DNA of 47,590 bases from Candidatus Zixiibacteriota bacterium (GTDB lineage: Bacteria; RBG-13-66-14; B26-G2; WVWN01): NCBI GenBank assembly GCA_011773985.1, contig WVWN01000051.1, positions 1 through 47,590 on the forward strand. The letters run 5' to 3'. The notes beneath the pieces were generated by a model. That model had not been told where the DNA came from and made no database searches. It saw only the letters and a list, made by a program, of their open reading frames with translations. Made by a program: the position numbers and the translations under genes. This document shows positions 32,908 through 41,082 of this stretch, one piece after another (positions within the stretch are counted from its first letter, which is position 1; each line of letters begins with the position of its first letter).

Positions 32908-34248
32908 CTACCGCGAAATCGACGCGCTCGCTTGAAGGTAGGCACGTATTTCGTATTTACGGTCGGCGTTCCTGAGAGCTTCCGTGCCCAAGGTCGTCTC
33001 GAACGTGCGCCAGACTTTCACGCGGCCGTGCAGGTCAATTAACGACACGTCCCGCGCGTCTTCCCACGTCGGCGCCGGCGTGCCGTATCCCTTATACCTT
33101 ATATAATTGCCCGAGATTCCGGCGCTCAACCGTTCGAAAGCAGGGATGGGCTTGGGGAACTCCGCCGCGGCAAAGCCGCCGATTTCCTCGCCGCCGGATT
33201 CGACCCTGTTACCGACGCCGTAAAGGCCGCCGTAACGCAGGTACACGTATTCGTAATTCTGCGCCAGGCCGGCCTGCGCGAAATGGCTCAAGTGGTCGCC
33301 GCGTATAGACATGGAATAGCCGGCGAAAGGCTCGAGCGTCTTCGTAATCTCGTATTGGCCGCCGACGCGCCAACGGTGCCTCCCTTCGCGCGCGAAGACC
33401 GAGAAGATAGACGCGTAGTCGATGCGCGGCTCCTGCCAACGGTAGTCTACGTACGTGCGGAGCCGCTTCCAAGGCCGGTACCGCGCCGAGTAATACTGGT
33501 AGTCCACGCGGCGGCCTATCAAGTCGTAATGCACTTCCTGGCTGGCTTTCAGGTCGGCCCGCAAATCCTCGACGGCCTCGAGCCCGAGCGTGGTATCGCT
33601 TCGGTGCCCTTCTTTCTTGGATATGGCGCCGCTTACGCCTACCCACGTCGGGAAGACCATCCCCGACCACACTTCCTTGACGTTCGTGCCGGCGTGCGCG
33701 CCGTAGGTGTAATAGTCGAGCCAGTAGCCGCGGTCGGCCGGGTCGTAAGGCTCGTCGTCCAACGCGGCGCGCGAGAAGCGACGCAACGGCCCGTAGTCGG
33801 GCACCACCGTCGAACCGCCGTATACGTCGGCACGCCATTTCTTACCGCGCTTGATCACGGCCCGGGCCCCGTCCAGCGTCGCCGCGGTCACGCCGGCCGC
33901 TACGTATTGCCGGCCGAGGTCCACTTCGAGCCAGTCGCCGGGTACGTTGTACCGTAGATAGCCGTAGTACACCCGACCGTTAACGTCGCCCTCGCCGCCG
34001 ACGTCCTTATACAAGCGGCTGGAGGCCACGAAGCCGATGGTCCCGCCCGGCGTACCCTGGTCTACGCGAAACCGCAGCGGAACGTACGTATCGGCGATGG
34101 TCTCGGCCGGCTCCACCACGGTACTGTAGCCGTAAACGGTGGTACCAAGGTGTCCGAAGTAACGAACGGCGTGGGCCGGCACCGGCGCCCCTACCGCCAA
34201 CGCCGTCGCCACAGCCAACGCCGCGACGCCGATCTGCTTTGCGTTCAT
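32908..34248 (-). CDS. Predicted outer-membrane beta-barrel
   Basis: The product is 446 residues. A signal peptide (GVAALAVATALAVGAPVPAHA) precedes a protein made of alternating short polar/aromatic strands (YFGHLGTTVYGYST, VYYGYLRYNVPGDWLEVDLGRQY, RTYVDYRWQEPRIDY). The C-terminus, YLQASASISR, is not the classical terminal Phe. The pattern is that of an outer-membrane barrel of roughly 18-22 strands. Its place between a multiheme lipoprotein and an octaheme cytochrome recalls porin-cytochrome conduits (MtrB/PioB or OmcB systems), but no sequence motif of MtrB (CxxC) is seen. No family is recognised. Confidence 0.75.
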   Translation of the reverse strand: MNAKQIGVAALAVATALAVGAPVPAHAVRYFGHLGTTVYGYSTVVEPAETIADTYVPLRFRVDQGTPGGTIGFVASSRLYKDVGGEGDVNGRVYYGYLRYNVPGDWLEVDLGRQYVAAGVTAATLDGARAVIKRGKKWRADVYGGSTVVPDYGPLRRFSRAALDDEPYDPADRGYWLDYYTYGAHAGTNVKEVWSGMVFPTWVGVSGAISKKEGHRSDTTLGLEAVEDLRADLKASQEVHYDLIGRRVDYQYYSARYRPWKRLRTYVDYRWQEPRIDYASIFSVFAREGRHRWRVGGQYEITKTLEPFAGYSMSIRGDHLSHFAQAGLAQNYEYVYLRYGGLYGVGNRVESGGEEIGGFAAAEFPKPIPAFERLSAGISGNYIRYKGYGTPAPTWEDARDVSLIDLHGRVKVWRTFETTLGTEALRNADRKYEIRAYLQASASISR

Positions 34249-34287
34249 AGCGACCTCCGCGTACCGTCGGTTCTCGGTCGGTACGAC

Positions 34288-35490
34288 TTAGCGGCCCCGT
34301 ACGACGCGATGCGGCCCCGCGCCGTCGCCGCTCGGTGTGTAGAATTCGATCGAATCCTCAAGTAGTTGCTTGGCGTACTTGTAGTTGTGGACGCCGCGGC
34401 TGCCGCTGTTCACGACGAAGTCGTGGTCGAACTTGGCGTAAATATAATCCTGCGCCTTTGGGTTCTTCTGCTGCTTGAGCTTGGCCTCCAATTGCTCGAG
34501 CAGATTCTCGATGTTTTTCTGGGCGCCGCGTATATTGAAGCTCCCCGCGCCGGGGTGGCATTCCCGGCAAGCCTCAATTCTCGGCTTCCAGGTGTGGCCC
34601 TTTATAGCCGGTTTGCCTTCCTCGAAGGCCTTCATGTACATGTGGCACTTAATACAACGCTCATCGATCACGTATGTATGCTCCGAGTTCAGATACGGGC
34701 CGCCTTGGGGCCACTCGTAGCCGCCGATGCCCAACAACATCTCGTCCTGGGTATGATGGGGGGTGCTGGGAGGGCGCGCGCCCTCGTCCGTATGACACAG
34801 CGCGCATAGCTTCTCGCCCTCCTCGCGGAGCTGGTGCTCGAAGTTGGAGCCGTGGGCGAAGTGGCACATGGCGCACGTAATGCCGTATTGCGCCGTGGAC
34901 AACGTCACGGTCCGGTCGTACCAGTAGTCGGCGGAATGGCACAACAAGCACGAGTCTCGGGCGTGCGAGCTACTCTTCAAACCGTTGAGGGCGTCGGCGT
35001 GCTCGGACTGCTTCCACTCGCCGTAGGTGGGATTATGGTCGCCGGTGTGGCACGCGCCGCATACGCCGGCGTCGTAGGAGAGCGTTATCCTCGCGGCGTC
35101 GCCACCGCCCTTGACGTGCTCGGAGCCCGGGCCGTGGCAAGCCTCACATTGAACGCCGAGAAGCCCTTTCCGGTATTCGACCTCGTCGGCGCCGTGGTTG
35201 TTTTTATTCTCGTCCCAACCCGTCGTGTGGCACTCCAGGCAATACTCCGGCTCGCCGGCCTTCTTCCACGCGGAAACGAAGTCGTACGGGTTTTTGGGGT
35301 CGTCTACGAAGGTATTGAAATGTTTGGTAAGGGACGCCTCATGGTACGCGGTGGAGTGACACTCCTTGCAAGCCTCGGCCCCTAGATAGTACCCCTCCGC
35401 CTCGCCCGGGCCGGTCGTCGTTTCGCCGCAACTTAGGCTGAGCGCGATTAGAGCCGCCAAGAAAAACGAGGGAAACCAAAACCGTTTCAT
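34288..35490 (-). CDS. Nine-heme cytochrome c lipoprotein
   Basis: The product is 400 residues. The signal sequence ends in lipobox LSLSC (Cys21), so a lipid anchor is predicted. Nine CxxCH motifs follow (CKECH, CLECH, CEACH, CGACH, CLLCH, CAMCH, CALCH, CIKCH, CRECH). The C-terminal domain has SRGVHNYKYAKQLLEDSI, the same GxHNxxYA module found twice in the 741-residue cytochrome. It resembles cytochrome c554/NrfA-like families, but nitrite-reductase signatures (CxxCK) are absent. It is the first gene of the cluster, behind GAGGAG, and may be the surface or periplasmic terminal of the heme wire. Confidence 0.92.
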   Translation of the reverse strand: MKRFWFPSFFLAALIALSLSCGETTTGPGEAEGYYLGAEACKECHSTAYHEASLTKHFNTFVDDPKNPYDFVSAWKKAGEPEYCLECHTTGWDENKNNHGADEVEYRKGLLGVQCEACHGPGSEHVKGGGDAARITLSYDAGVCGACHTGDHNPTYGEWKQSEHADALNGLKSSSHARDSCLLCHSADYWYDRTVTLSTAQYGITCAMCHFAHGSNFEHQLREEGEKLCALCHTDEGARPPSTPHHTQDEMLLGIGGYEWPQGGPYLNSEHTYVIDERCIKCHMYMKAFEEGKPAIKGHTWKPRIEACRECHPGAGSFNIRGAQKNIENLLEQLEAKLKQQKNPKAQDYIYAKFDHDFVVNSGSRGVHNYKYAKQLLEDSIEFYTPSGDGAGPHRVVRGR

Positions 35491-35831
35491 AATTCGAAGC
35501 TCCTCGGAGACGGTTGTGAACGCATCAAGGTTAACGTCTTTTAAACCTGACTAAAGGGTACCGCCGTTCCGGTGAAATATACATCATCAAATTGGTCACA
35601 AAAGCCCCCATTATTAACCCCCCGGCCCGCAACCTCACACAACCCGTTTAACATATCCCCTTCCGGAAATCAACCCTTTTTTACGACAAACGTAATCAAG
35701 TTCGGCCGCTTGGTCGGGCCGGCGACGGGCCGTCGCGATTGACTGTTACGTGTGAAGCCGCCCGGTGAAACGGGACGCCCGGTTTTTCACCTTATTTTTA
35801 CGAGACCGCTAACCGGGTTAAAACGCCGGCG
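35491..35831. other. Intergenic region, 341 bases, head of the cytochrome cluster
   Basis: This region lies upstream of the nine-heme lipoprotein gene and downstream of the sigma-factor gene, both on the minus strand. It is less GC-rich than the genes. A TATATT near 35568-35573 could be a -10 element for the cytochrome cluster, but no convincing -35 is paired with it. No reading frame looks coding. Confidence 0.45.
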
Positions 35832-36443
35832 TCAGACCTCCCCGCATTCTCTAAGCGGGAGGAGTTTTTTCTTCAAATTTTGTTTCGCGCGGAAGATCAA
35901 GGATTCGACCGAAGACAGAGATACTCCCATTATTTCGGCGACTTCCCTGTAAGGCCGCTTCTCGAGCGCCGATAGGATTAACGCCAGCCGCTGGTTGCCC
36001 GGAAGCGCGTTCACGGCCTCTCTAACCAGCCGCGACGTCGTTTCCCTCTCAAATCGTTTATGCAAATCCGCGCGCCCGTCCGGGAGCGAATCGCTTAGCG
36101 GCTCGGCCCGTCGCCTTGCTCGTCTATCGCGGAAATTCAGGCATTCGTTCGCGACGATCCGGTATAACCACGTCGAGAACGTCGACCTGCGTTTAAACGT
36201 GTTGATCCGGCTCCATACTTTCAGGAAAACCTCCTGGGCGACGTCCTCGGCGGCGACGCGGTCGCCTACGTAACGGTAGATCGTACTCAAAACCGGCCGC
36301 TCGTACTTCTTGACGAGCTGCTCGAAGGAGGCCGCGTCGCCCGCGGCAACCGCGGCCGCCAACTCGGCGTCGGGGTCGAAATCGGCTCGAGTTCCAGTCG
36401 CCAAGTTATCACCCGAACGCGCCGTCACAGTCGGCGCGCCCAC
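35832..36443 (-). CDS. ECF-type RNA polymerase sigma factor
   Basis: The product is up to 203 residues. Region 2 is clear (YRYVGDRVAAEDVAQEVFLKVW; FSTWLYRIVANECLNFRD), and so is region 4 (LPGNQRLALILSALEKRPYREVAEIMGVSLSSVESLIFRAKQNLK). It is a RpoE/SigW-like ECF sigma factor. The start is uncertain. GTG at 36443 sits just behind a TATAAT (36449-36444), so if that is a promoter the real start is downstream, for example GTG at 36428. An anti-sigma factor of the zf-HC2 type lies three genes upstream on the same strand, with two Spy-like genes between, an unusual order for a sigma/anti-sigma pair. Confidence 0.9.
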   Translation of the reverse strand: MGAPTVTARSGDNLATGTRADFDPDAELAAAVAAGDAASFEQLVKKYERPVLSTIYRYVGDRVAAEDVAQEVFLKVWSRINTFKRRSTFSTWLYRIVANECLNFRDRRARRRAEPLSDSLPDGRADLHKRFERETTSRLVREAVNALPGNQRLALILSALEKRPYREVAEIMGVSLSSVESLIFRAKQNLKKKLLPLRECGEV

Positions 36444-36477
36444 ATTATAACAACGTTCCCGCCGGATTTATACGAAC

Positions 36478-36503
36478 GGGGCGACCCCTGCGGGAGTCGC
36501 CCC
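36478..36503 (-). terminator. Hairpin after the Spy-like genes
   Basis: GGGGCGAC (36478-36485) pairs with GTCGCCCC (36496-36503) around a 10-base loop. It follows the stop of the gene at 36527-36979 on the minus strand and precedes the sigma gene. No T-run follows, so termination would be partial or factor-dependent. Confidence 0.5.
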
Positions 36504-36526
36504 GCACGTCTTTCACGACGCACACG

Positions 36527-36979
36527 CTAGTCGAAGCGTTTGCGGCCGGGGCCTTCGCGGCCGGCCCGCTCGCGGCCCATCGTCGCGCGTCTTTGGTCGA
36601 ACCTCTCTTTCTGCTCGTCCGTCAGTTGCGCGCGGATCTCGAGGCGCATCGCGAGCCGCTTTTTCATCATCTCGGTTCGCAGCGCGCCGACCTCGTCGAG
36701 TTTGGCGAATATCGCGTCCCGGCCGGCCTCCGTCCGGATAAGCTCCTCTAGCTCGAGCCTCTCGGCCTCCATCTCGGCGCGCAGCGCGACCATCTCCTTT
36801 TGGTACTTGTGGGCGATCTCGCGTATCGCGGTACGCTGCTCGGCGCTCAGGTTTTCGGGTAACGCGCGCTCCCGGCCCGGGGCGCCTTCCGGCCCGGAAC
36901 GCGCTTGCCTTGCGCTCGCGTAGGCCGCCGTTAATATCACCGCTAGGCCGACGGCCGTTAATAACTTTATTTTCGTCAT
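36527..36979 (-). CDS. Spy/CpxP-like periplasmic protein 2
   Basis: The product is 150 residues: a signal peptide (LLTAVGLAVILTAAYASA), then a helical, charged protein with LSAEQRTAIREI and LTDEQKERFDQRR, the paired LTxxQ-like motifs of the Spy/CpxP/heavy-metal-resistance family. Such proteins act as periplasmic chaperones or as sensors of envelope stress. Its ATG overlaps the previous stop (ATGA), so it is translationally coupled to the paralogue upstream. The basic tail (RERAGREGPGRKRFD) is unusual. It precedes the ECF sigma gene by 83 bases. Confidence 0.82.
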   Translation of the reverse strand: MTKIKLLTAVGLAVILTAAYASARQARSGPEGAPGRERALPENLSAEQRTAIREIAHKYQKEMVALRAEMEAERLELEELIRTEAGRDAIFAKLDEVGALRTEMMKKRLAMRLEIRAQLTDEQKERFDQRRATMGRERAGREGPGRKRFD

Positions 36980-37494
36980 TCTCCTTCGCCGCTCCTCTCT
37001 CGCATGGTTTTACGTTCAAAACCGCGGCCACCCGGGCGGCGGACCCGGCCCCGGGTGAAATCTTCCCGTCTATGTCGGAAACGTTCTTCGACGTGTTTTA
37101 AAAAACGTTCCTGCTGCTCGGGCCGAAGCGTTCTCTTCGTCTCGCGCATATTTTCAAAGGCCTTAAGCTCGAGCTGCATTTGGAGGCGCGCGATTTCGGC
37201 GAAGAGTCGGTCGCGCCGCGCGGCGTCGACCTCCGGTTCCTTCAATAGTGCCAGCACCTCGCCCCTTTTACGGCGCAGCTCTCGACGCAGCGGCGCCATC
37301 TCCTCGAACGTCCTCTCGCGCCGCGCGCGCATCGCCTCCCGCTGCTCGTCGGTCAATTCCAACTCGTGGGCCAACCGGTGCGGCCGCCTCGGCGCTTCCG
37401 CCTTGACGGCGCTCCGGTATAAGAACGTCGCCAACGCGCCCACGTTCAGGGCGACGGACGCGACCAGCGCGATTATCAGGACCTTCCCCTTCAT
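36976..37494 (-). CDS. Spy/CpxP-like membrane-anchored protein 1
   Basis: The product is 172 residues from MKGKVLII (37494), chosen because that ATG overlaps the stop of the anti-sigma gene (ATGA). One N-terminal TM or signal helix (VLIIALVASVALNVGALATFLY) is followed by a helical domain with ELTDEQREAMRARRERTFEE and LRPEQQERFLKH, the LTxxQ-type motif pair of metal-resistance/CpxP-like proteins. The C-terminus is Arg-rich. The uncleaved helix suggests membrane tethering. Context with an anti-sigma factor and ECF sigma suggests a stress-sensing role such as that of ZraP or CnrX. Metal ligands are not evident. Confidence 0.8.
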   Translation of the reverse strand: MKGKVLIIALVASVALNVGALATFLYRSAVKAEAPRRPHRLAHELELTDEQREAMRARRERTFEEMAPLRRELRRKRGEVLALLKEPEVDAARRDRLFAEIARLQMQLELKAFENMRETKRTLRPEQQERFLKHVEERFRHRREDFTRGRVRRPGGRGFERKTMRERSGEGE

Positions 37495-37943
37495 TCGTCG
37501 TCTCCTTCCGCCCATACGTCTCCCCACGCCTCGCCCAGCGAACCGTCGGGGAAATCGTCCAGCGGCGAGACGTCGAGGTACGCCGTCAACTCGCCATTGC
37601 CGTCGGACGGGGCACCGTTCGGCCCAACGTAGAGAGCCCGCCCCAGGAAGCCGCCCAGAACCAGCGACACCGCGGCCGCCGCGGCCGCGGCGGCGACTAC
37701 TACGCGCCTTACCCGCCGCCCGCGCTCCCGCCCGCTCACCAAATGTCTAAGGCGAGCGGCGAAGTAAGGGGACGGCTCCAATTCCTCCAGGGAATCCAGG
37801 GCTTCCGATACGAACGCAAGGTGGGCCGCTTCCCTGCGGCAAGCCGCGCACAACGCGAGATGCTCCTCGATCGCCGGACGTTCCTCTTCCGGCAATTCGC
37901 CGTCCAAGTAGGCCGAGAGCTTTTTTCCGTCTATACAGGCCAT
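37491..37943 (-). CDS. Anti-sigma factor with zinc-finger (zf-HC2) domain
   Basis: The product is 150 residues. Start MACIDGKK at 37943 has GGAGGG about 8 bases upstream. The N-terminal cytoplasmic domain contains His28-X3-Cys32-X2-Cys35 (IEEHLALCAACR), the ZAS/zf-HC2 signature that holds ECF sigma factors. One TM helix (about 80-100) is followed by a short acidic periplasmic tail (LDVSPLDDFPDGSLGEAWGD). It should sequester the ECF sigma factor encoded at 35832-36443 until a periplasmic signal arrives. The two Spy-like genes immediately downstream encode good candidates for that signal input. It begins 78 bases after the MacB-type permease stop and may share its transcript. Confidence 0.88.
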   Translation of the reverse strand: MACIDGKKLSAYLDGELPEEERPAIEEHLALCAACRREAAHLAFVSEALDSLEELEPSPYFAARLRHLVSGRERGRRVRRVVVAAAAAAAAVSLVLGGFLGRALYVGPNGAPSDGNGELTAYLDVSPLDDFPDGSLGEAWGDVWAEGDDE

Positions 37944-38021
37944 TTCGGTACCCTCCACTAATTTAGACAACGTAGCGAGGAGAAACTTGCGCGCCCCCCC
38001 CCGGCACGCGCGCATCACAAC

Positions 38022-39272
38022 CTACTCGTACCGGATAGCCTCGATGGGGTTAAGGCCGGAAGCTTTCCGGGCCGGGTAGATGCCGAATATTATCCCCACG
38101 GTAGCGGAGAAGCCGACGCCCAAAACGACGGTCCACCACGGCGCCGCGGCTTGCAACGGCGTAACCGCGGATACGAACGCCGCCGCCGCCAACCCCAGGA
38201 CGATGCCGACGACGCCGCCCACGGACGAAAGCGCGACCGCCTCCGAGAGGAATTGCGCCAATACGTCGAATTCGCTCGCGCCCACGGCCTTGCGAATCCC
38301 TATCTCCCGCGTGCGCTCGGCCACCGACACCAGCATAATGTTCATTATGCCGATGCCTCCCACGAGAAGCGAGATGCCCGCCACGCCGACCATCACCAAC
38401 CACAATACGGACCTGATGGTGTTCAAGGACGAGAGCATCGACTCCTGGGTATTGAGGCCGAAGTCGTTGTCCTCGTAGTAACGGAGGCCGCGCCGGCGGC
38501 GGAGAAGCTCTTCGACGTTCGCTTTGGCGGTTTCGACGGTGACTCCCTCGTCGGGTAAAACCTCTATTCTTATGCCGCGGAATACGGAGGCGCGGCCCTC
38601 GGGAAGGGAGTAATATTTTACGTAGGTTTCGACGGGGATGAAGATTTGGTTATCCTGGGGATGGCCGAACGAGGCGCCCTTTTCCTCCAGCACGCCGACG
38701 ACGACGTAGCGGTGGCCGTCCACATCGAGCTTTTGGTTGAGCGGCTCCTCGCCCGGGGCGAAAAGGTTGTCAGCGACGTACGAACCGATTACGCACACCG
38801 TATTGCGGTGTCGCTGGTCGTAGCGCGTGATGAAGCGACCCCCGGAAACGACCCAATTGCCGGTGAGGTCGCCGCCCTCGCCGATGCCGGTAAGGGTGCA
38901 CTCGTCGGCCTCGTAAATCCCGCGCTTAAGGGTACCCAAATCCCGGTGGATGTTGGGAACCGCGGCCCGGACCGTAGGGAGCTTTGAAATCGCGGCCGCG
39001 TCCTCCACCGTGAGGTCGGCCCTTTTACTGATCTCGTCGAAATCCCTATGCCGATGTAGCCCTAATTGCAACTCCATTTTCTGGACGTAAATAGTTTTCG
39101 TTCCCAACGAGGAGAACTCCTGGTCGATGGTGCGGTCGAGCCCCTTCAGCAACGCGACGATGGCGATGATGGTGGTCACGCCGATAATAATCCCCAACGT
39201 CGTAAGGAAGGAACGGGTCTTGTTGTAGCGCATAGACGCCACGGCGCGCGCGAACAACGTTAAAAAGTTCAC
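38022..39272 (-). CDS. MacB-type ABC transporter permease
   Basis: The product is 416 residues: an N-terminal TM helix (TLGIIIGVTTIIAIVALLKG), a long periplasmic MacB-PCD domain (about 50-270) and three C-terminal helices with the FtsX-type motif SVAERTREIGIRKAVGAS. The start is GTG at 39272, overlapping the stop of the ATPase gene (GTGA). The four-gene set TolC - adaptor - ATPase - permease is a complete tripartite MacAB-TolC-like system in which ATPase and permease are separate chains. Substrate unknown; such systems export peptides, macrolides or lipoprotein-like molecules. Confidence 0.92.
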   Translation of the reverse strand: MNFLTLFARAVASMRYNKTRSFLTTLGIIIGVTTIIAIVALLKGLDRTIDQEFSSLGTKTIYVQKMELQLGLHRHRDFDEISKRADLTVEDAAAISKLPTVRAAVPNIHRDLGTLKRGIYEADECTLTGIGEGGDLTGNWVVSGGRFITRYDQRHRNTVCVIGSYVADNLFAPGEEPLNQKLDVDGHRYVVVGVLEEKGASFGHPQDNQIFIPVETYVKYYSLPEGRASVFRGIRIEVLPDEGVTVETAKANVEELLRRRRGLRYYEDNDFGLNTQESMLSSLNTIRSVLWLVMVGVAGISLLVGGIGIMNIMLVSVAERTREIGIRKAVGASEFDVLAQFLSEAVALSSVGGVVGIVLGLAAAAFVSAVTPLQAAAPWWTVVLGVGFSATVGIIFGIYPARKASGLNPIEAIRYE

Positions 39273-39976
39273 ACCAACCTCCCGTCGCGCAACGTGATTA
39301 CGCGCTTCGCGTGGCGGGCGACGTTGTCGTCGTGCGTAACGAGCACGAGCGTTCTGCCCATTTCGTACAGGCCGTCCAAGAGTTGCATCAGCTCGTCGCC
39401 GCTCTTGGAATCTAGGTTCCCGGTCGGCTCGTCGGCCAGAATAATCGCCGGGTCGTTGGCCAGCGCGCGCGCTATAGCCACCCTTTGGACCTCACCCCCG
39501 GAGAGCTCGTTGGGCCGGTGGTGCCCGCGGTCCGACAGCCCCACTTTGGCGAGCGTGTCGGCCACTACTTCCCGCCGTCGTTCCGCCGAAGCCCCGGCGT
39601 ATAAAAGCGGCAGCTCCACGTTCCGGGCCGCGGTAAGCCGGGGAAGCAAGTTAAACTGCTGGAACACGAAGCCGACTTCCCGACATCGAACCGCGGCGAG
39701 GCGTTTCCCGCCGTACTGCGATACTTCTTTGCCCCGAAGGAAATAGGAACCCGAGGTCGGGTAATCGAGACACCCGAGGATATGCATTAGCGTGGACTTG
39801 CCCGAGCCGGACGGGCCCATTATAGCTACGTATTCCCCAGACTCAATTTGCAAATCTATGTCCGCAAGCGCCCTCACGGCGACGTGCCCCGAATCGTAAA
39901 CCTTCGACACGCCCGCCAGCTCGATAAGGCGCTCTAGCGCGGCCCGCGCGGCCGGGGCCTCTTGCCTTTCGGCCAT
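39269..39976 (-). CDS. MacB/LolD-type ABC transporter ATPase
   Basis: The product is 235 residues from MAERQEAP at 39976, chosen for GGAGAGG just upstream. A longer open frame to 40213 exists, but its extra 79 residues lie inside the adaptor gene and are Arg/Gly-rich shadow sequence. Walker A is GPSGSGKST, the signature LSGGEVQR, and Walker B IILADEPTGNLDS, with the H-loop VTHDDNVA. The sequence is that of the MacB/LolD/FtsE group. It overlaps the adaptor stop by 43 bases and the permease start by 4, so expression is coupled. Confidence 0.93.
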   Translation of the reverse strand: MAERQEAPAARAALERLIELAGVSKVYDSGHVAVRALADIDLQIESGEYVAIMGPSGSGKSTLMHILGCLDYPTSGSYFLRGKEVSQYGGKRLAAVRCREVGFVFQQFNLLPRLTAARNVELPLLYAGASAERRREVVADTLAKVGLSDRGHHRPNELSGGEVQRVAIARALANDPAIILADEPTGNLDSKSGDELMQLLDGLYEMGRTLVLVTHDDNVARHAKRVITLRDGRLV

Positions 39977-41082
39977 TCGCCCTCTCCTTCGTAAACTCTC
40001 ACATCGTCGCCGTCGCCCAAGGCCCGGAGCACCGTGTAGGGGCCGACGATGACTCGCTGCCCGGCCTTGACGCCTTCCACGATCTCTACGCGCGTTCCGT
40101 CCGAGATGCCGGTCTTCACGGGAACCAGCTTCGCCCGGCCCCCCTCGAGGACGAAAACCGTGTCCCGCGGCTCCCCCTCCCCCTCGCGTCTCCCGATGGC
40201 CTGCAGCGGGCACGTGAGGACGTTTTCCCGCTGGGCCGTCGTTATGGCCCCCGAAACCGACATCCCCGGCCGAAGGCGCGCGTCGATGTCGATTACGTCC
40301 AGGACGACTTCGAACTCGATTACGTCGCTCGCCGCGGCGTCGGCCTCGGTAGCCGGCATATATCCGATCGCGCTGACGCGCGCGTCGAATCCAGCGTCCG
40401 GCATGGCGTCGGGCGTCACCTTCGCCCGTTGTCCGACGGACACGTCGACGATGTCGGCCTCGTCAACGTATATCTTGGCCTGCATCGCGGAGAGGTTCCC
40501 CAGCGTAAACATCACCGTCCCGGGGTTGTTCATCGTCCCCAATACGACGGTCTCGCCCTCCTCGACATCCACGCGGACTACGCGCCCCGATATAGGCGCA
40601 AAGAGGCGGGTCTTGCTCAAGTTGTCCTCGCTCTGCTCGAGCTGGGATTTCGCAACCTCGTAGGCCGTGCGGCGCGCGTCGAAGTCGGCTTCCGAGATGA
40701 GGTTCTCCTCGAAAAGCGCCTTGCCGCGTTTATACGAGGCCGCCGCCTCGTCGAGCCGCGAGCGATTCAGGTCGCGCTGCGAACGCAACTCGTCGTCGTC
40801 GAGCGCGCACAGGATTTGTCCCCTCTCGACCTCGTCGCCTTCCTTCACGTACACCTTCTCGACCTTGGCGACGATCTCGGCGGAAATGTCGACCTGGTTA
40901 AGGGCCTCGAGTTCGCCGTCCGCGGAGACGGTGGAGACGATGCCGCCCGGTGCCAGCTCCATCACCTCGACCTCCGGCAGGCCCGGGCCCCGGCTAGAAA
41001 TTTTGAATATTACGATTGCGGCCAATAAAGCGCCGGCGACGACGAGGGTCCAGATTACCCTCCTGCGTCTTTTCTTGCTCAT
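39934..41082 (-). CDS. MacA/HlyD-type periplasmic adaptor
   Basis: The product is 382 residues with an N-terminal membrane anchor (VIWTLVVAGALLAAIVIFKI). It has a biotinyl-lipoyl-like half (ISAEIVAKVEKVYVKEGDEV), a coiled-coil hairpin (about 95-170), the second lipoyl half (LFAPISGRVVRVDVEEGETV), a beta-barrel and a membrane-proximal domain. It bridges the ABC transporter and the TolC-like channel. ATG at 41082 overlaps the stop of the upstream channel gene (ATGA). The C-terminal tail is basic (KGKRPRPRGPR), probably because its codons overlap the ATPase start. Confidence 0.92.
   Translation of the reverse strand: MSKKRRRRVIWTLVVAGALLAAIVIFKISSRGPGLPEVEVMELAPGGIVSTVSADGELEALNQVDISAEIVAKVEKVYVKEGDEVERGQILCALDDDELRSQRDLNRSRLDEAAASYKRGKALFEENLISEADFDARRTAYEVAKSQLEQSEDNLSKTRLFAPISGRVVRVDVEEGETVVLGTMNNPGTVMFTLGNLSAMQAKIYVDEADIVDVSVGQRAKVTPDAMPDAGFDARVSAIGYMPATEADAAASDVIEFEVVLDVIDIDARLRPGMSVSGAITTAQRENVLTCPLQAIGRREGEGEPRDTVFVLEGGRAKLVPVKTGISDGTRVEIVEGVKAGQRVIVGPYTVLRALGDGDDVRVYEGEGEWPKGKRPRPRGPR

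Noticed and set aside
34288-35490. Ammonia-forming nitrite reductase (NrfA)
   Set aside because: The GVHNxxYA segment is shared, but the CxxCK active-site heme motif of NrfA is absent and the heme number is different.
39977-40213. N-terminal extension of the ABC ATPase
   Set aside because: The extra 79 residues are Arg/Gly-rich and lie inside the adaptor gene in another frame; the ATG at 39976 has a good ribosome binding site.
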